A stretch of 64,000 nt of DNA, from the NCBI RefSeq assembly GCF_027533845.1, contig NZ_JAPZVN010000019.1:1-64000 (forward strand), in the 5' to 3' direction. Under the pieces are notes generated by a model that saw only the letters and a list, made by a program, of their open reading frames with translations, searched no databases and was not told where the DNA came from. A program made the position numbers and the translations under genes. Positions 1 to 7,051 of this stretch are shown here, in pieces (the first letter of the stretch is position 1; the number at the start of each line of letters is the position of its first letter). Source of the stretch: Streptomyces sp. RPT161 (GTDB lineage Bacteria > Actinomycetota > Actinomycetes > Streptomycetales > Streptomycetaceae).

Positions 1-48
1 CGGGATCAGTGGCCTGTGTCCGTGCAGACGCCTCACCGAACGAGGTGC
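1..48 (-). promoter_or_regulatory. 5' part of a second M-box (Mg2+) riboswitch, cut by the window edge
   Basis: Read on the minus strand from 48 downwards, the sequence begins with the M-box 5' hallmark: a P1-type strand GCACCTCG, then GGTGAGGCGTCTGCACGGA, then ACACAGGCCACTG. The first copy at 839-790 has the same order with only a few substitutions. M-box (ykoK leader) RNAs control magnesium transport genes, so the gene it governs should lie beyond the left edge. The rest of the aptamer is not in the window. Confidence 0.65.
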
Positions 49-146
49 CTTTCAGAAACCTCATCAAATGTAGCCCTGGCGCGCATCCGCTCACGGCCCA
101 ATTGCCATTTCTTGACGAGATCCCGGCGTCGTCCGCTGCGGGCTTT

Positions 147-428
147 TCAGGCCTCCTGGCCCGGCACGTCGCACAGTGCCTTCTGGGCGCGGCGGACGAC
201 GAACGGCAGCGCCAGTTGCGTCAGGGCTCCGGCTCCCGCCGCACCGGCGACGCTGCCCACCACGGGCTCCGCGTAGGCGAGGGCGCCTCGCAGCATGGCG
301 GGCGTGCACGCCCGGCGCACGTGGTGCAGCGCGGGTCGCACCAGATCGGCGGTGCGGATGTCGGGTACGGGGACGGTCAGGGTCCGGTTGGCGGCGTCGG
401 TGCGCGGCCAGGTCAGTTCGATGCGCAT
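147..428 (-). CDS. small hypothetical protein between two M-box elements
   Basis: A 93-residue protein that I do not recognise. It starts at an ATG preceded by AGGGAGC about 8 bases upstream; a longer reading from 506 has no ribosome binding site. The N-terminal 30 residues are polar. Residues about 55-80 form an Ala/Gly-rich, weakly hydrophobic stretch (VVGSVAGAAGAGALTQLAL), followed by a basic end (VVRRAQKAL). It lies 87 bases downstream of the proline-rich leader ORF and is followed by the second M-box, so it could belong to the magnesium-regulated transcript that starts near 840. A link to magnesium is inferred from position only. No catalytic motif is visible. Confidence 0.55.
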   Translation of the reverse strand: MRIELTWPRTDAANRTLTVPVPDIRTADLVRPALHHVRRACTPAMLRGALAYAEPVVGSVAGAAGAGALTQLALPFVVRRAQKALCDVPGQEA

Positions 429-515
429 GGCTGTGCTCCCTCGAAGGAGGGCCTGATCGCGCGGTACAGCGCGTATCGCTTCCTGTGCGCACCGTGCCGA
501 TGACACGAGGTGGAC

Positions 516-596
516 TCAGCGAACGCGCGCGCCGCGATCAAGCGGGGACGGATGAGCTTGCCCAGGCGTGGGCTCTGGACTGGACCAAGGACTCAT
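516..596 (-). CDS. proline-rich 26-aa leader ORF downstream of the M-box
   Basis: A 26-codon ORF starting at ATG 596, preceded by a very strong Shine-Dalgarno (AGGAGGTGAG, 8-base spacing). Six of the first 18 residues are proline, including the acidic/proline motif EPTP, and the peptide ends in a basic RGARVR. Salmonella MgtL, the Mg2+- and proline-sensing leader of mgtA, is likewise a short peptide with an acidic-proline N-terminus and basic C-terminus. That similarity is in composition and place only, not demonstrated homology. The ORF sits directly after the riboswitch expression platform, whose predicted stem would mask its Shine-Dalgarno. It could alternatively be the remnant of a truncated transporter gene. 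Confidence 0.5.
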   Translation of the reverse strand: MSPWSSPEPTPGQAHPSPLDRGARVR

Positions 597-604
597 GTCC
601 CTCA

Positions 605-675
605 CCTCCTCGCGGCCGGACACACGCGGTGTCATCGAACAGGGCCGAGGAGCCCCCGCTGCGGGAGGGCACCTC
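605..675 (-). promoter_or_regulatory. M-box expression platform with mutually exclusive stems
   Basis: The 3' strand of P1 (675-669, GAGGTGC) can instead pair within 675-647 to form GAGG/CCTC plus GCCC/GGGC stems. The segment 650-643 (CCTCGGCC) can pair with 617-608 (GGCC-GC-GAGG, 2-base bulge), which includes the start of the AGGAGG Shine-Dalgarno (610-605). The two structures share 650-647 and exclude one another. A simple prediction is that Mg2+ stabilises P1, so 650-643 masks the ribosome binding site, and low Mg2+ exposes it. The pairings are seen; the regulatory direction is inferred. Confidence 0.55.
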
Positions 676-839
676 TCTCGTCTGAGCTTCGGCACTGCGG
701 GGCGTACTCCCGGCCTGACGGCCGGGGAGCCACTTGGGCCCACCCCTTGTGCCGAGGTGGGCTGTCCTGACCTGGGGCGTCTCTCGACGTTCAAGGTCAG
801 TGGCCTGTGTCCACGCAGAAGCCTCGCCTAACGAGGTGC
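669..839 (-). promoter_or_regulatory. M-box (ykoK-type) Mg2+ riboswitch aptamer
   Basis: On the minus strand the characteristic M-box blocks occur in order: CGTTAGGCGAGGCTTCTG, ACACAGGCCACTG, a GACAGCCCACC / GGGTGGGC hairpin, CAAGTGGCTCC, GGGAGTACGCC, and finally GCAGTGCCGAAGCTCA, equivalent to the CAGUGCUAAAGCUC end of the Bacillus ykoK leader. The ends pair perfectly as P1: GCACCTC (839-833) with GAGGTGC (675-669). The family binds Mg2+ and represses magnesium transporters in many bacteria. A TTGACG -35-like box lies just upstream at 880-875. Confidence 0.85.
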
Positions 840-869
840 TGACAGGTTCAACGGTCACCGCACATGCCG

Positions 870-1300
870 TATTCCGTCAAGGGCGGTAATCGATGGCAGG
901 AGGGTGAGATCGGCGACACCCGCCGTAGCGCACGGCGCACGAAGGGCGCGGCCTTTCCAGGCGCAGGGGGCTATGAGCACCGGCGTGCGGGCGCGGCCAG
1001 GCGACCGGGTCGGCCTCCAGGTGGTTGGTCGGCCAGCAGCAGTGTGCCCTCGTGCCCGGCGAACAGGATCCGGGCCGGCTCGACCGGCGGCGCTGGCCGC
1101 CGGACAGCGAGCCGACCGGCTCGGTCATCAGTCGGTCAGGCCGAGTCCGCTGAGCACTTGGGCGGCCTCGGCCTTCGCGGCGTATCCAGGGCTGGCCTGG
1201 AAGGCGGCGTCCGCGCGGGCGTAGGCGTTCATCGCGTTCCCGAGCCGCTGTTGCACCACCCCGGTGAGCAGGTCCCCGAGGCCTCACCGAACGCGTGACC
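870..1300 (-). pseudogene. ABC-F ATPase pseudogene fragment
   Basis: Minus-strand reading gives recognisable pieces of an ABC-F ATP-binding protein: an AAQVLSGLGLTD-like stretch, the ABC signature SLSGGQRRR at about 1110-1085, and a decayed DEPTNHLEAD/VAW region at about 1035-1010. They are broken by in-frame stops after GLGLTD (about 1125) and by frame changes. Only part of one nucleotide-binding domain remains, so it cannot be functional. ABC-F proteins are soluble ribosome-associated ATPases, some giving antibiotic resistance. The fragment ends about 30 bases before the M-box begins. Confidence 0.7.
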
Positions 1301-1302
1301 CC

Positions 1303-1827
1303 TCACATGATGCGCAACTCGACCTTCCCCGCCGCCCGTTGCAGGCCCTCGGGGGAAAGACACGCGGTCGGTAGCTGCTCGGGAAGCAGTTGGATGGTCC
1401 GAACCGCCTCCCGGCCCTCGCCAGGCCCCTCCTTCACATGTCCCTTGAGGACCACCAGATGGATGCCCGCGGCCCGGACGACGAACGACCGCGTGTAGAC
1501 GATCTCCGACTTGCGGCCATCGCCGTACTCCACGTCCTCCTTCCCTCTCGGCGAGTCCAGCTGTACGCACGAGGAGCCAGGGGACATGGCCTCGATCCGG
1601 CCGCTCGCCTCGAACCGCTTTCCGTGGCCGTCCGCGCACTCGTACTCGGCCCTCGCCCGAACCCACGTCGGCCTTGGCAGCAGCGTCAACCCGGGGCTGT
1701 AGGAGGTGAGTTCCCGACCGGAGCACACGATCGGCGCGTTGGCTTGGGTGGCCGGGGCCCAGGCCAGGGTCGAGCCGAGCAGGGCCAGGGAAGCCGCCGC
1801 CACCGCGATACCGCGCCCACCGAACAT
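1303..1827 (-). CDS. secreted hypothetical protein
   Basis: A 174-residue protein starting at ATG 1827 with AAGGAG 6 bases upstream. The N-terminus is a classical Sec signal peptide: a short basic segment, a hydrophobic core (IAVAAASLALLGSTLAW), and an AxA-type cleavage region near residue 28 (ATQANA). The mature part is polar with two Cys pairs that could form disulfides (CSGRE, EYECADG, SSCVQL, PTACLS). I do not recognise a domain. The preceding gene on the same strand, a muramidase, is separated by a strong hairpin terminator, so this is probably a single-gene unit. Confidence 0.75.
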   Translation of the reverse strand: MFGGRGIAVAAASLALLGSTLAWAPATQANAPIVCSGRELTSYSPGLTLLPRPTWVRARAEYECADGHGKRFEASGRIEAMSPGSSCVQLDSPRGKEDVEYGDGRKSEIVYTRSFVVRAAGIHLVVLKGHVKEGPGEGREAVRTIQLLPEQLPTACLSPEGLQRAAGKVELRIM

Positions 1828-1931
1828 CCGCACTCCTTCTGATCGCTTCACCGCGCCGCCCATGGCGCTCCCCCTGCCTACCCGTCGCGGCACACGGCCA
1901 TCTCCCGGAACAGCAGGGCTCCCGAAGCACG

Positions 1932-1962
1932 AGGAGGGCGCTCGCCGAGCGAGCGCCCTCCT
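1932..1962 (-). terminator. intrinsic terminator hairpin after the GH25 gene
   Basis: A perfect 14-bp stem (AGGAGGGCGCTCGC paired with GCGAGCGCCCTCCT) with a 3-base CGA loop lies 50 bases after the muramidase stop and before the next minus-strand start. There is no clear U-tract, as is usual in Streptomyces. Confidence 0.8.
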
Positions 1963-2012
1963 GTCACAACACCGCGCGGCCGGCTCCTACTCTGTGCTGG
2001 CCACGAGCGAGG

Positions 2013-2897
2013 TCACCAGGTCTCCACGGCGTAGGCGACGCCGGGATCACTGGTCTGGAGGCTGATCTTGACGTCGGCGTTGGTGAGGTCGACGTCGATC
2101 GTGCCGCCCGCGGCACTGACGGTCGCGGTGGACTCGCGCCAGCCGTTGCCGTTGTGGATGGCGACTCGGACGCTGGCCCGCGCGGACGGGTCTCCGACCT
2201 TGTCCATGCCCAGGTGCAGGCACCGGTGCGGTGCCGCCGACCAGGCGTTGCCGTGTGGGACCAGGACGACTGTGGGCTCGGCGGCCGGAGTTACGGAACC
2301 GGCGATCCATTGCGGCATGTCAGTCTCCCAGGGCGGAGGTGTGGGGTTGGAGTTGGTCGCCCAGGCCACGAGGTCCGTGACGGAGCCGAAGTTGCCGACG
2401 TTCCGGTCGATGCCACCGGAGTCGGAGTACTGGTGGAAGGTCCACGGATGCTGGATGCGCGGATGTCCGGCAGTGGTGATGTCCGCTATCCACAGGCCGT
2501 CCGCGCAGTCGTTCGTGGTGTCCAGGGTGGTCCAGAAGTACGTGTTGCAGTACAGGACGAGCCGGTGATCCGGCCGCAGTTGCTTCACCGCGGCGAGGAA
2601 GGCGTCCTTGTCCGCACCGGAGACCGAGGTTTCCTCCCAGTCACAGGCGAGGATGTCACCGGGGACGCTGTCGCACCGCTGCACGAAGTACTCGGCCTGC
2701 GCCTGCATACTGGCGGACGAGTCCAGGTAGTGGTAGAAGCCGACCACGAGTCCGGCGGCACGGCCGTGCGCGGCCTGTCCCGACTGTAACGGGTTGACGT
2801 ACCCGGTGCCCTCCGTGGCTTTGACGAACACGAAGTCGAGGCCTGAAGTGTCGTAGTTGGTGGGCTGGTACGAGCTGACGTCAACGCCCGCGATCAT
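2013..2897 (-). CDS. glycoside hydrolase family 25 muramidase (lysozyme)
   Basis: A 294-residue GH25 protein that would cleave the beta-1,4 bond between N-acetylmuramic acid and N-acetylglucosamine in peptidoglycan. Hallmarks are the N-terminal GVDVSSYQP strand, the VKATEGTGYVNP motif, GFYHYLD, and the catalytic-type ACDWEE segment near residue 85-90. The catalytic domain occupies residues 1-185; residues about 195-294 form a separate beta-rich C-terminal domain of unknown role. There is no signal peptide, unusual for a cell-wall enzyme in this genus and more like a phage endolysin or a non-classically released enzyme, but no holin or other phage gene is nearby. A strong terminator follows. 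Confidence 0.88.
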   Translation of the reverse strand: MIAGVDVSSYQPTNYDTSGLDFVFVKATEGTGYVNPLQSGQAAHGRAAGLVVGFYHYLDSSASMQAQAEYFVQRCDSVPGDILACDWEETSVSGADKDAFLAAVKQLRPDHRLVLYCNTYFWTTLDTTNDCADGLWIADITTAGHPRIQHPWTFHQYSDSGGIDRNVGNFGSVTDLVAWATNSNPTPPPWETDMPQWIAGSVTPAAEPTVVLVPHGNAWSAAPHRCLHLGMDKVGDPSARASVRVAIHNGNGWRESTATVSAAGGTIDVDLTNADVKISLQTSDPGVAYAVETW

Positions 2898-3139
2898 CCG
2901 ATCAACCCCTTCGCGAAGTGGCGGCTCCCAAAGTCGACGCCGAGGCTGTGTGGTGGGCGGCAGGGCCCTACCGATAAAGGGTCGTCCTTGCGCGCCGAAT
3001 GCGCCAGGTAGTGAACCTGATAACAGTGAGGCAACCGCTGTGCTTCAGCAGGACCAGAGTGCTCCCGGTGTACCGTTGCGCACTCCTGCACAGAATGTTT
3101 CAATTCGCGCGATCTGCCCCACCGGCCCCCAACGGCCGC

Positions 3140-4726
3140 TCACTGCCCGGTGAGTTCCGGCGCGCCCATGGCCAGCACCTCACGGGCCGCGTCGAGAGCC
3201 GCCACGCGGTCGGCCGGGACCAGGCCGACGCGGGTACGTCGGTCCAGGAGGTCGGACTCGTCCAGGGCCCCTTCGTGTCGTACCGCCCAGAGGAGTTCGG
3301 CCCGGGTGACCGGTACCCCGTCGGCGACCGGTTCGCGCAGTCGCGGGTCCGACTCACCGAGGGCGTGGATCGCGGCGGCCTCGGTGCCGTAGCGGGCGAT
3401 GAGTCGGCGGGGCGCGGGCACGGCGGCGAGGGATGCCCGCGAGGCCGCGCCGACCAGCGGCAGCCGGGCGGTACGGCAGGGCGCGGCGGTCAGGGCGCGG
3501 GCGGCGAGCGCGGCGTCCACGGCGTCCTGGGCCATCCGCCGGTAGGTGGTGAGCTTGCCTCCGACGATGGTCACGACACCGTCGCCGGAGGTCAGTACGG
3601 CGTGTCGGCGCGAGATGTCGGAGGTGCGGCCGGCGGAGCCGCCGTCGTCGGACGCGTTGTCCAGCAGCGGTCGCAGCCCGGCGAAGGCGCCCACCACGTC
3701 GCCGCGGGAGACCGGCGTGTCCAGGACGGCGCCGAGGACGTCGAGCAGGAAGCCGATGTCGGACTCCGGTACTTCGGGCACGTCCGGCACCGGGCCGTCG
3801 ACTGGTTCGTCGGTCAGCCCCACGTACACCCTGCCGTCTCCTTGGGGCAGGGCCAGTACGAATCGGTTCAGCTCGCCCGGGATGGGGATGTGCAGGCCGG
3901 TGGTCAGTCCCGCGAGGCTGTGCGCGCGCAGGACCAGGTGGGTGCCGCGGGAGGGACGCAGTTTGATGTCGTCGACCAGTTGACCGGCCCACACACCGGT
4001 GGCGTTGATGACCGTGCGGGCCCGGATCCGCGTCTCCCGGCCGGTGAGTTCGTCGCGCAGCAGGGCGCCGGAACCGGTGACGGACAGCGCGCGGGTCCTG
4101 GTCAGGATGCGGGCGCCGTGACCGGCGGCGGTACGGGCGATCGCGGTCACCAGCCTTGCGTCGTCGGCGAGTTGGCCGTCCCAGGACAGCAGTCCGCCGC
4201 GCAGCCCCTGCGGCCGCAGCCCGGGCGCCGCCCGCAGGGTCTCCACCGCCGACAGCCGCCGTGGCGTGGGCAGTGTTCGCCGCGCGGTGCCGGCCGAGAC
4301 GCGCAGCAGGTCACCGGCGTGCAGTCCGGCCTGCGCGAGGGCGGCGTTGCGGCGCGGGGTGAGCTGGGTGAGCGGCATGACGAACGGCTGGGCGCGGACC
4401 AGGTGGGGGGCGGTGCGCTCCATCAACACGCCGCGTTCCACGGCGCTTTCGTGCGCGACGCCTATCTGCCCGCTGGCCAGGTAGCGCAGCCCGCCGTGGA
4501 TCAGTTTGGAACTCCAGCGCGAGGTGCCGAACGCCAGATCGTGCGCGTCGATCGCGGCCACCGACAGGCCACGCGAGGCGGCGTCCAGCGCGGCTCCCGC
4601 GCCGGTGGCGCCGAGCCCGATGACCAGGACGTCGACCGTGGTTCCTGCTGCCAGCTCGGCCAGTTCGCGGGCGCGGCGGCGGGCGTTGAGGGAGAAGTCG
4701 CCTGGGCGGCGGTGGGAGCGGTTCAC
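3140..4726 (-). CDS. glpD: FAD-dependent glycerol-3-phosphate dehydrogenase
   Basis: A 528-residue GlpD-type enzyme oxidising sn-glycerol-3-phosphate to dihydroxyacetone phosphate at the membrane with electrons passed to quinone. The FAD site is the N-terminal VIGLGATGAGAALDAASRG (residues about 33-51), followed by the family segment SSKLIHGGLRYL and a late GGKLTTYR motif. The GTG start overlaps the stop of the upstream TetR gene by four bases (GTGA), which implies translational coupling and common control. The divergent operon encodes an alkyl-DHAP-synthase-like flavoprotein and a lipid kinase, so this copy may feed DHAP into lipid synthesis rather than serve glycerol catabolism alone; no glpF or glpK is adjacent. 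Confidence 0.9.
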   Translation of the reverse strand: MNRSHRRPGDFSLNARRRARELAELAAGTTVDVLVIGLGATGAGAALDAASRGLSVAAIDAHDLAFGTSRWSSKLIHGGLRYLASGQIGVAHESAVERGVLMERTAPHLVRAQPFVMPLTQLTPRRNAALAQAGLHAGDLLRVSAGTARRTLPTPRRLSAVETLRAAPGLRPQGLRGGLLSWDGQLADDARLVTAIARTAAGHGARILTRTRALSVTGSGALLRDELTGRETRIRARTVINATGVWAGQLVDDIKLRPSRGTHLVLRAHSLAGLTTGLHIPIPGELNRFVLALPQGDGRVYVGLTDEPVDGPVPDVPEVPESDIGFLLDVLGAVLDTPVSRGDVVGAFAGLRPLLDNASDDGGSAGRTSDISRRHAVLTSGDGVVTIVGGKLTTYRRMAQDAVDAALAARALTAAPCRTARLPLVGAASRASLAAVPAPRRLIARYGTEAAAIHALGESDPRLREPVADGVPVTRAELLWAVRHEGALDESDLLDRRTRVGLVPADRVAALDAAREVLAMGAPELTGQ

Positions 4727-5322
4727 GGGGCGAGGGTCCTTTCCAGGATGTGCCGAAGCTCGTCGTGGAACGCGGCGTCGCCGAGCTCGGGGTCGGAGTC
4801 GGCGGTCATGGTCTGCATCGACAGAGCGAAGGACTGCATCACCAGCAGCAGCGCCCTGGCCTGCCGTACCGGATGGTCCACCCGGATCGAACCGTCCTGG
4901 TGGCCCTGCCGCAGGGCGTCCTCGATGAACTCCAGCAGGGCGTCCTGGCTGGCTCCGCGCCGGTCGAACAGGTACGGCAGCAGCAGTTCCGGGTCGACGT
5001 CGAGGATCTTGCACAGCAGCGGATGGTCACGGAACGCGCGCAGTCCGGCGACGAGGCCGTCGACCAACTGGCCGCGTTTCGGGCGGGAGTCGTCGGCCTC
5101 CGGCATGGCGCCGAGAGCGACGGCCACCCACTCGCGCGTCATCACATCGCCGACCAGGGTGCGCACATCGGGCCAGCGCCGGTAGATCGTCATGCGGGAC
5201 ACCCCGGCTCTACGGGCGACGTCGGTCAGGGTCGTACGGCGCACCCCAACCGCCAGAACGCATTCGCGTGCCGCGTCGAGCACGGTCTCGTCGTCCCGAC
5301 GGTTGTGACGAATAGGCTTCAT
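4723..5322 (-). CDS. TetR family transcriptional regulator
   Basis: A 199-residue TetR repressor. The N-terminal DNA-binding domain (residues 10-55) contains TTLTDVARRAGVSRMTIYRRW, a canonical helix-turn-helix. The C-terminal part is the variable ligand domain. It starts at ATG 5322 and is co-transcribed with glpD through a 4-base overlap. A palindromic operator candidate (5325-5337) begins three bases upstream of its ATG, in the short gap separating it from the divergent flavoprotein gene, so it probably represses itself and both arms of the locus. The ligand is unknown; a lipid precursor or glycerol derivative would fit. Confidence 0.88.
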   Translation of the reverse strand: MKPIRHNRRDDETVLDAARECVLAVGVRRTTLTDVARRAGVSRMTIYRRWPDVRTLVGDVMTREWVAVALGAMPEADDSRPKRGQLVDGLVAGLRAFRDHPLLCKILDVDPELLLPYLFDRRGASQDALLEFIEDALRQGHQDGSIRVDHPVRQARALLLVMQSFALSMQTMTADSDPELGDAAFHDELRHILERTLAP

Positions 5323-5324
5323 CT

Positions 5325-5337
5325 GTCACAGTGTAAC
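5325..5337. promoter_or_regulatory. candidate TetR operator
   Basis: GTCACAGTGTAAC is a near-perfect odd palindrome (GTnACA-n-TGTnAC) placed in the 89-bp divergent interval. Its position 3 bp before the TetR ATG suggests overlap with a very short-leader or leaderless promoter. Confidence 0.5.
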
Positions 5338-5411
5338 GATCAACGTGTTCGCGGCAACCCGCGACCCGCACCGCGGGTCCGGAAGAACCGCATGACGAAG
5401 CGGGTGATCAG

Positions 5412-7019
5412 GTGGGTTCGGTGGACATGCTGTGGAGCGGCTGGGGCGATCCGGCCAAGGCTGCCCCGCTGCCCGACAAGGTCGTGGGACTGCTGCGCGA
5501 TCTGCTCGGCGTACGGCCGGCGGACGCTCCGCCGGCCGCGCTTTCGGCCGTCAAGCCCCAACCCAGCCGACTGGACGAGCACGTTCGTGCCGCCATGGCG
5601 ACGGTGGTCGGCGACGCGTACCTACGCGACGACGACGAGAGCCGGATCCGCCACACCCGGGGGAAGTCGACGCCCGATCTGCTGCGGATCCGTACCGGGG
5701 CGGTCAGCGACGCGCCCGACGCGGTGGTGCTGCCCGCCGACCACGAGGAGGTGCTCGCCGTACTGCGGGTCTGCGCGCAGCACCGGGTCGCGGTCGTCCC
5801 GTTCGGCGGCGGCACCTGTGTGGTCGGCGGACTCAGCCCACGCGACCACGACTGCTTCATCGCCCTCGACCTGCGGCGGATGAACCAACTGCTCTCCGTC
5901 GACGAGATCTCCCGCACCGCCACCCTGCAACCCGGGCTGCGCGGCCCGCAGGTCGAGGCGCTGCTGGCCCAACGGGGCTACACCCTGGGCCACTTCCCGC
6001 AGTCCTTCGAGTGGGCGTCTCTCGGCGGCTTCGCGGCGGCCCGCTCCAGCGGCCAGGCATCCGCCGGATACGGCCGCTTTGACGACATGGTGATGAAGCT
6101 CCAAGTCGCCACTCCGCAGGGGACCTTGGAACTGGGCCGGGCGCCCCGCTCGGCGGCCGGGCCCGACCTTCGGCAGCTGGTGCTGGGCTCCGAGGGAGCG
6201 TTCGGCGTGATCACCTCCGTAACCGTGCGCGTTCGCCCGAAGCCCCGGACCAAGGTCTACGAGGGCTGGCGCTTCGCCTCGTTCGCGGCGGGCCAGGCGG
6301 CGTTGCGCGCCCTCGCCCAGGACGGGCCGCTGCCCACCGTGCTGCGACTGTCGGACGAGACGGAGACGCTCATCGGCCTGGCCGACCCCGAGGCCATCGG
6401 CGGCGGCCTCGACTCCGCCTCGGGCTGCCTGGCCATCGCGGGCTACGAGGGCACGTCGGCCGAGACCGCCGACCGACGGGATCGCGCGCATGCCGTACTG
6501 AGCGGCGCCGGAGGCGAGTTCCTCGGTGAGGAGCCCGGAGACAAGTGGGCGCACGGCCGGTTCTCCGCGCCCTACCTGCGCGACGCGCTGCTGGATGCCG
6601 GAGCGTTCGCCGAGACGCTGGAGACGGCGGCCTTCTGGTCCGACATCCCCGCGCTCTACGACGCGGTGCGCGACGCGCTCACCCGAACGCTGGCCGACGC
6701 GGGCACCCCGCCCCTGGTGATGTGCCATGTCTCGCACGTATATCCGGCGGGCGCGTCACTCTACTTCACCGTCGTCTCCGCCCAGGGCGAGGACCCGGTG
6801 GCGCACTGGGCGCCGGTCAAGCAGGCGGCCAACGACGCGATCCTCGCCGCGGGCGGCACCATCAGCCACCACCACGGTGTGGGCACCGACCACCGCGAAT
6901 GGTACGCCCGCGAGATAGGCCCGCTCGGCGTGGCGGTGCTGCACGCGGTCAAGAACCAACTCGACCCGGTCGGCATCCTCAACCCCGGAATCCTGCTGCC
7001 TACCCTGCCGTCCGCGTAG
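5412..7019 (+). CDS. FAD-binding alkylglycerone-phosphate-synthase-like enzyme
   Basis: A VAO/PCMH-type flavoprotein of 535 residues. The FAD-binding domain carries VVPFGGGTCVVGG (about 125-137) and a long SLGGFAAARSSGQ region. The C-terminal substrate domain has SLYFTVV and the HHHGVGTD motif that in eukaryotic alkyl-DHAP synthase holds the catalytic histidines. It could therefore exchange the acyl chain of acyl-DHAP for a fatty alcohol, the ether-bond-forming step. The alternative is a D-2-hydroxyacid or glycolate-oxidase-type dehydrogenase. The start is uncertain: GTG 5412, GTG 5421 or ATG 5427; the last has AGGTGGG ten bases upstream. It lies 32 bp before the lipid kinase and divergent from tetR-glpD. 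Confidence 0.85.
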   Translation: MGSVDMLWSGWGDPAKAAPLPDKVVGLLRDLLGVRPADAPPAALSAVKPQPSRLDEHVRAAMATVVGDAYLRDDDESRIRHTRGKSTPDLLRIRTGAVSDAPDAVVLPADHEEVLAVLRVCAQHRVAVVPFGGGTCVVGGLSPRDHDCFIALDLRRMNQLLSVDEISRTATLQPGLRGPQVEALLAQRGYTLGHFPQSFEWASLGGFAAARSSGQASAGYGRFDDMVMKLQVATPQGTLELGRAPRSAAGPDLRQLVLGSEGAFGVITSVTVRVRPKPRTKVYEGWRFASFAAGQAALRALAQDGPLPTVLRLSDETETLIGLADPEAIGGGLDSASGCLAIAGYEGTSAETADRRDRAHAVLSGAGGEFLGEEPGDKWAHGRFSAPYLRDALLDAGAFAETLETAAFWSDIPALYDAVRDALTRTLADAGTPPLVMCHVSHVYPAGASLYFTVVSAQGEDPVAHWAPVKQAANDAILAAGGTISHHHGVGTDHREWYAREIGPLGVAVLHAVKNQLDPVGILNPGILLPTLPSA

Positions 7020-7051
7020 CTCCCGTCCGTCCTGCCCAACGGAGTGCCGTC

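Noticed and set aside
2898-3139. Small minus-strand ORF and possible leader RNA upstream of the GH25 gene
   Set aside because: No ribosome binding site, no conserved riboswitch blocks; compared mentally with c-di-AMP (ydaO) leaders without a match.
2999-5185. 728-codon open frame opposite glpD and tetR
   Set aside because: It is an antisense shadow of two well supported genes in high-GC DNA; its sequence is Gly/Arg/Gln-rich and matches no family.
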